This document shows, piece after piece, positions 57,755-64,000 of a stretch of DNA of 64,000 nucleotides. The notes below the pieces were generated by a model. That model was not told where the DNA came from. It saw nothing but the letters and a program-made list of their open reading frames with translations, and did not search any database. The stretch covers positions 1,674,001 through 1,738,000 of the forward strand of contig WJXW01000010.1 of assembly GCA_015832175.1 (NCBI GenBank). The letters run 5' to 3'. The translations under genes were made by a program, and so were the position numbers. The DNA is from Paraphaeosphaeria minitans (taxonomy: Eukaryota > Ascomycota > Dothideomycetes > Pleosporales > Didymosphaeriaceae). Within the stretch, counting starts at the first letter, position 1. Each line of letters starts with the position of its first letter.

Positions 57755-59867
57755 CTAGCAACTTTTCTTTTATATAATAGCTTATATCTATTATACGCTT
57801 TCCCTTTCCTATTCTTTTCTATTTATACAGTTAGCCTTCCCCTATTAGAACAGGTTATAAGGTAGGTGTAGTGTCGCTATATAGTAGAAGTTCTATTTAC
57901 ACCTACTTTTGTGTAAATAGGTAGTAACAGCTAACCTACTTAGTTCTTACCCTACCCCTTTACATAGTAGTAGAGTTGCATTACGTAATAAAACTCTTTC
58001 TAGACATATATCCTATGCGTAAATAGAAGGTGGGGTGTTAAGTAATGTAATACTTAGCACTAGGTCTTAGTAAGTAGGTATAGAAAGATCGCTCCTAGTT
58101 ATATAATAAAGGTATACAGTAGAAGTAAGGTATAAGGTAGCTTTCTATACTTCTTCTTTATTACTCTATTAGTCTTATTTATCTTCCTCCTTTTTTATAT
58201 AATAGTCTTCTTCCTCTAGCTCTCTTTTAAAGTTAAGAATATATACTTGTATATCTATAGCAAAGGGTTTATATTTATAGAAGTTAGTGTACAATAACAT
58301 ATATTACCTTCTAGCTTGCTAGGTATTCCTTAGTAGATAGTTAGTAGACTAGTATCCTTTTTTATAGCATATAAAGTATTTCTACTTTATATAAGAGCTT
58401 AAACTTCTAAAGTTACCCCTTCCTTTTAGTCTAAAGGTTAATCTGCCTCTAGAGGGGCTAGATCCTCTTATATAATTAGGATTATTATATTATTAATTAG
58501 TGTAGTACACCTCTTTACTATCTTAGAGGAACTATAACTTCTTTCTATTTTTAGTAACTTAGAGTAATATATAAAAGTCGCTAAGTAAGCCTTCTACTAT
58601 ATTTTTAGGGTTAAACATAGCTTATTTAAAGTTAGAATAGCTACAGCATACTTATATAATAGTAGTGTATAGTTATAGTTTACTACTAAAGCCTTGTCTA
58701 AAAGCCCTTTAGGCTAAAGTAAGCTTATTAATTATTACTTCTAGGGCCTTATATAATGTAGTAGCTAGATTATCCCTTTTATAGCGTTTAAAGGTAAGAG
58801 TAGTCTAGTCTATTTAGTACTAATTATAATTAACACTAGTGTTAAAGTGCCTATTTAGTCTATTGTACAATTTATCCTATAGAAGTCCTAGTCTAATATT
58901 GTGTAGGTAGTAGGTACTCGCACGATTAGAAAGGATTCCTAGAAAGATATTTACATACTAGTTCTATAGTATACTTAGCCTATAGTATAGTTCTCTAAAG
59001 ACTTTTACCTTATCTACTAGGATATTATATAGCCTACTAGTGTAGTTATTCTTTTTACTCTAAGCCTTCTAAAAGAGAATAATCTTGTCTAACTAGATAT
59101 AAGTATAATCTCCTAGTTATTAAAGAGACTAGAAGTGTCTAGCCTCTTTATACAATGTAGTTTGTTAGGTAAAAGTAGTCTAGGTTTTAGGCTACTGCCA
59201 CTAGTATAGCTCTATATATAGTGTCTCTGTCCTCGCACGTATAGGGATAGGCCCCAGCTGTGCTCTATATATATATATATTACCTATAGATAGTATAGGT
59301 TACATTATTAGGATTGTGCGAAGCGGTTTAGGTTATAGTTATAAAGTTATTATGCGAAGGGTCTATAGCTTATAGTTAAGCTATAATAGTTTAAAGAGTT
59401 TCTTTACATAGGTGTCCTTTATTATAGAATTAGTAGTAATAAAGCCTTCCTTTATAAGAAAAGCAATAAGCTCTCTTCTTACTATATAACTAATCTTATT
59501 AAAGGTTCTCTCCTTTTAGTTATTAAAATCTTTAGTAAAAGAAGAAATTACCTCTTTACCTTTAAAGCTGCTTACGCAATATTACGCAATTATATATACT
59601 ATATAAGTGTTTAGCTGTTTTAAAGAAGGGGGTAGGTAGCTATATAGATCTACTCTATCTACCTAGTACTTTTGTGCGATCTCTCCTCTTAAGGTAATAG
59701 CCTTAATGTTTATTACTTCCTCTACTTATTAAAGCTATATTGCTTTAGCTTTATCTTTCTACTAAGGAGGCAGTATTAATTATTGCGCAACGTCTTTAGG
59801 TTGTAGTTCCTTTAAGAAGTCTCCTAGTCTTAAGACTATATTATTATTATCTTTCTTAGTTGTGCAA

Positions 59868-59955
59868 CGTGTCTACGTTTAGTTATTACTAGTTTAATTG
59901 TACAACGTGTTTGCGTTTAGTTATTACTAGTTTAATTGTACAACGTGTTTTTTAG
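59868..59955 (+). repeat. Tandem repeat, about 38-bp unit, 2.3 copies
   Basis: Units of CAACGTGTNTNCGTTTAGTT + ATTACTAGTTTAATTGTA in succession inside the nested element. Confidence 0.8.
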
Positions 59956-59970
59956 GATTATAAATGTGCT

Positions 59971-60204
59971 TACTATCTCCTTTCTTTTCTATAGAATAGC
60001 TTAGACTAGATTATACAACTCTTTATAGATGTACGCGCTTTGTTTCTACTTATTATATAATCTAAAATTTAATCTCTAGTAAAGGTACTATCTCCTTTCT
60101 TTTCTATAGAATAGCTTAGACTAAATTGTGCAACTCTTTATAGATGTGCGCGCTTTGTTTCTACTTATTATATAATTCGAAATTTAATCTCTAGTAAAGG
60201 TAAC
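59971..60204 (+). repeat. 115-bp tandem duplication
   Basis: TACTATCTCCTTTCTTTTCT... through ...CTCTAGTAAAGG occurs twice, starting at 59971 and 60086, with few differences, close to the right LTR of the nested element. Confidence 0.85.
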
Positions 60205-60291
60205 AATACAGAGCCTACGCATCTAGCTTATAGGGCGCTTTATCTTTAGACCTTGCTAGTTTACAGTTAATTAGAATTAACTACTAATTAG

Positions 60292-60603
60292 TGTTAGTTT
60301 AGCTTAATCTGTAATTAAGTATTTAAGGGTTAATAGTATACTATTATGTAAAGGGTAAGAAGTAGGTTTAATTAATTACGTCTTGTCTATCGTATAAAGG
60401 GGCACTAAGGGCTTTATAAAGTCTCTACTGCTTAGCGCTAACCTAAGTAGGGGGTCCTTGTGCAGGTCCTTATAGGTAGGCAAGGCCTTATAAAGTCTCT
60501 GCCTCTTAGCGCTAACCTAAGTAGTGGGTCCTTGTGCGGGTCCCTATAGGTAGGTAGGCCCCTATTTCACTCAGTGCTATTTGTACGATAAACTATATGG
60601 ATA
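60292..60603 (-). repeat. LTR of the nested element (right)
   Basis: 312 bp, TGTTAGTTTAGC...GGATA (CA end mutated to TA), followed by GTAAT. Confidence 0.88.
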
Positions 60604-63600
60604 GTAATAGCTTTAATACTATAAAGGCTATATCTAAGCGTAGTATAATTACTATATAGAGAGCTAATCCTACCTTTTCTTAAAAGAGCTTTATTTCTTA
60701 AGGAGTGGCTTCTCCTATGCTTAGAACAAGATCTTCTACTAATAGAGGTATAGGAGGGAAGCTCCTAGAGTTTAAAAGGTTAAACCTTTTTATAATCTTA
60801 TTAATATAGGTATTATAGACTAGAGAAATTAATCTTACTTCTCTGTCCCTAATCACTTAAACACCTAGGAACCACTTTACTAGTCCTTTTAATTTAATCT
60901 TATATTTGTTCGTAATCTTCTTCTAAAAATCTAGGGCTTCTTTCTCTTTACTCTTGTAATAGAGAAGAAGAATATTGTTAATATAAAATAGAATAATAAT
61001 ACTTTAATTACTGTTAAAGAAAAGGCATAGCTCTTCTAGCAAAGCTAAGAGTCTATAAGATTAAAGTAATCCTGTAAATTTCTTATATTAAAGAAGTAGT
61101 GAATCTCTTAAGCTATATAAAGCTTAATTTAATTTTACACACTTTCCTGGCTTTTTAAAACTATTAAGTAATTTATAAGTTACTAGATTAGCAGCTGTAA
61201 TAAGAGTATTTAGAAACGCTCCTACTATATTAAATTATAAGATTTCTAGATTAAATTCTGCTACTAGAGCTATAGCTAATTAAAAAGATCTTACTACTAG
61301 GGTAGTAGTGTAGGTAGAGTAGAGAGTATTCTTTTTCTAAAGATCTCTTCTTATAACAATTTAAGCTTTACACTTTTTGAAGTATCTATTTTAATTAAAC
61401 TTATAGGTAAAGACTTACTATAAAGGGAGCGGTTGCTTTAATACCTTTAGTTATTTAATCTCTATCTAGGTACTTTTATCTTACAAAGTTAAAATCTCCT
61501 TATAAGTGGTAAGGAGGAATAGCTTCCTATATAGATAATTATAAAAGTATTTCTATAGGGTTAGCTCTAGTGTAAGCTTGTCTCTGTGAGTCTAAGCTGT
61601 ATAAGACGCTCTAGGCGCCTTTCTAAGTATAGAAGCGAATACTATTATATTTAGTATAATATATTCTTCTTACTTAGACTAAGCCTCTACTACTCTTAGT
61701 ATAAACATGTGCTCTAATATTGCATTAAAATTACTTTAAAGATAATTAGTAATTAGTGTATAAGCACCTAGCTTCTACTTACCCCCTAGCTAATTATTCT
61801 AATTATTTTACTTCTTTAATCTTTGTAATAGTAGATAGTAATTTATTAGTTAGTTAATTTCTAGTGCTTTACTATAATTTCGCCTACTTATTCTACTTAC
61901 CTCTAAATAGATCTGCCTTCGCCTTTAGCGCGCTAGTACGTTATCTGTTTTATCTAGCGTAATTAAGTTATTTACGCTAGGTTAATTAGTAACCTAATTA
62001 GTTTCTACTAATAAATAGGGTATTAAATCCCTAGATTCTAGCGGGCCAGCTCTCCTAGTTGTGTTCTAGTGGCTACTAGATATCGCTTAATCACTTAATA
62101 GATTAACCCTAAGATCACCTAGCTCTAGTGTCTAATTAGGGGTTATAAGTCCTATACTTCCTTTTTTACTTAAGTAAATTCTTAGCTACTAGCTAGCTAA
62201 GCCTATAGCTCGCGTAGTAGTAGGTACCTTAGGTTTCTAATTACTTAGCTAGTCTGCTTCGCTTTTAATTACTTAAGGGTCACCTATAGGTCTAGTAGTG
62301 GTTCTTATATACTTATTTGTTTTAGAAAGAATATTAAGCGCGTTTTTATACGCTTCTCCTAGATTATTTAGCTTATCTTCTTAGAGGCTTTCTACTATTT
62401 TTAATGCTTCTATTTTTAGAATAGATTATTCCTCTAATCCTTTATAGAATAAGGACTTATTAAACCTTACGTTTCGTGTAGTAATTACCTAATTAAGCTA
62501 GGAAATCTATATTTAGTAGATATTAGAAGCTTTATAGCCTACTAGGTATCTAATATAGCCCCTAGGATTTATTTTAAATCCTCTTCTATCTCGCCTAGCT
62601 GTACGCTCCTAATCTAAAAGGTAAGCTTAGTAGCTATAGGCATAGATAGCACTCTAGTTTAGATAAAGATTAGCTATCCTATATTATGTTTTTACTAGTT
62701 TAAAATAATAAAAATATTGTCTAAACTAAGCATCTAACATTTTATTAGGTGATTAATAGCCTAATACTAGGCTAGGAATTATTCCTTAGAGCTAGCATAC
62801 CGCTTATATAATCTTAGGCTAGAGATTTAATAGTAGATTTACACTTATTTACATTTTAATTACTTTTATTATAAGCTTCTAGCCTACTCTTTCTATAGCG
62901 CCATTAGGCTTATGCGTATAGGGCAGTAGTTTACTAATTATTATCCTTTCCTAATTAGCCTAAAATTTGTACTAGGATTTCCCTCTCTATGGGAGTGTTG
63001 CTATATTATTGTCCTAGTAGATTTTTGTAATTTAAAGCTTATATTTTGTATTAACAAGAGCTAAGAAATCCTGCCACACTTTTATTATCTTAGAAAGCGT
63101 CTTTGTTCTAAGATTAAAAATATAAGATTTCTTACTAAAATCTTCTTTAATTAGCAAAAACTAGTTTTTACTAATTTAAGCAGTAGGCATATTAAATAGA
63201 TCTTAAGATAATAAGTAAAATGGCCTAGGTAATTGTTCTCTAGGTCTCTTAGAGATTACTTAGGTTACGTGTACAGTAGCATAGTGTTTACAATCCTTTT
63301 TTAACATTCTAGTAATTGTTACACCTTAGGCTGTAGTTACTAGAGCTTATAGGGCTCTACTTCCTATATACCCTACTTAAAGGTGCTAGAGGTCCTTAGA
63401 ATCTAATCTCTTATTATTAACCTAGGATAATCCTTTAGTAGCCACACTTATAACAATTAGACAAGAGTAGATTAGCTTATATTATAGAAAAGTAAGGTTA
63501 TACTCGCATCTTAGGTCTACTAAGATAATACTTTATTTTAGACTTTTAATCCTAAGAGTGTAATCTAAACTAAGGTACTAAATCTTTACTTTCTTTAAAC

Positions 63601-64000
63601 GAGCTTCTAATATAATATTTATATAAAAGCCTTCTACTACTTTTACTCCTTAGAGCAGTAGATCTTCTATAAATCTCTAATTTTTCCTATATAAAGCGTT
63701 CTTAATTAGTCTATTACTAATTTCTAAGATTAGGAGGCTTTGTGTACCTGCCTCTACACTCTTATTTAATAATTAAAAGGTCCTAGGAACAAGTCTTTTA
63801 TAATTATTAACTAGGTAAACTGCTATAGCACTATCTAGTATTGTATATTCTAATAGAGAATAAGCGTTAGAATGTAGAGTAGAGTAGACACCTAATACTC
63901 TATTATCTATAGACAGATTAAATAGGTTTAGTAGAGCAGCAGCAATACTACTAGGATACTTAATAGTCCTAGTAGAGGATTATTTCTTATTTTATCCTGC

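Larger units (their letters stand above)
57443..60603 (-). mobile_element. Nested LTR retrotransposon, short internal region, gag trace only
   Basis: Two 312-bp LTRs (57443-57754 and 60292-60603), RIPed TG...CA ends, target duplication GTAAT at 57438-57442 and 60604-60608. The internal region is only 2,537 bp. On the minus strand near 58340-58385 a zinc knuckle can be read (C-F-I-C-Y-K-K-G-Y-x4-Y, from C-x2-C-x4-H-x4-C), so gag was present. I saw no RT, integrase or RNase H motif, which suggests a non-autonomous element. Removing the element rejoins the copia pol frame exactly. Confidence 0.85.
55176..64000 (-). mobile_element. RIPed Ty1/copia element, runs off the window
   Basis: A 194-bp LTR (55176-55369, TGTTGTGG...TTTAACA) is followed by a PPT (reverse complement CCTAGGGGGTG). 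On the minus strand are read: the C-terminal pol end QFNRFKRLLNL near 56880; RNase H TTLIIEVELLAL near 57160-57200 with CDNKQT-like sequence below it; the pol segment RLDIAFIVLKLLHFLINLSK, split by a nested element; and the RT palm ILFYINNILLLYY near 60960 (YVDD mutated to YINN, G-to-A). Integrase and the 5' LTR should lie to the right, partly outside the window. About 1.4 kb between the pol end and the LTR (55370-56800) is unexplained. Confidence 0.75.

Overview
The window comes from a filamentous ascomycete (Pezizomycotina; a Dothideomycete-like two-compartment genome would fit, but the species cannot be fixed from sequence alone). The evidence is spliceosomal introns of about 45-125 bp, fungal gene families, and large AT-rich blocks that carry the signature of repeat-induced point mutation (RIP). 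CpA/TpG is almost absent and TpA is in excess. Glutamine codons have become TAG/TAA, Trp has become TAG, Cys has become Tyr and Asp has become Asn inside otherwise readable transposon proteins.

Layout. (1) 1-2253, GC-balanced: a serine/threonine kinase gene (minus) and a frameshifted sirtuin relic. (2) 2254-16600, AT-rich: one composite Ty3/gypsy chromovirus insertion (2519-15895, three 411-bp LTRs, CCCCT target duplication). It is interrupted by a young, un-RIPed Ty1/copia element (8067-13270) and followed by a RIP-broken catalase fragment. (3) 16600-22830, a gene island: a two-intron gene for a six-CysPro-motif protein, an F-box/2EXR-like gene, a small unclear ORF, a possibly frameshifted unknown gene, and a small secreted cysteine-rich protein. 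(4) 22830-34250, RIPed: an LTR, a CRE-palindrome array in a probable LTR promoter, a full-length chromovirus (24349-31054, GCCTA target duplication) and a 5' chromovirus fragment. (5) 34250-39490, mixed: degenerate coding relics and a secreted intradiol dioxygenase gene with at least three introns. (6) 39490-64000, RIPed: LTRs, unclassified relics, a 5'-truncated chromovirus (about 45853-51343), and a RIPed copia element (from 55176) that carries a nested LTR element (57443-60603, GTAAT target duplication).

Main points for a second look. Three chromovirus copies each carry, between the pol chromodomain and the 3' LTR, a RIP-damaged antisense ORF. Its restored cysteine spacing (C-x2-C-x6-C-x8-C-x2-C-x6/7-C) matches a Zn2Cys6 cluster, and in the two copies where I can align it a related charged heptad-like tail follows. 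The 151-aa protein at 17117-17696 has six cysteines, every one in a Cys-Pro pair, arranged as a duplicated three-motif unit; this suggests a haem- or metal-responsive protein. The young copia element separates gag and pol by a single in-frame UGA CUA, a known readthrough context. The rest is a record of nested insertion followed by RIP, with live genes kept in GC islands.

All translations and splice sites were read by hand. Where a gene's 5' end or frame is unclear this is stated.
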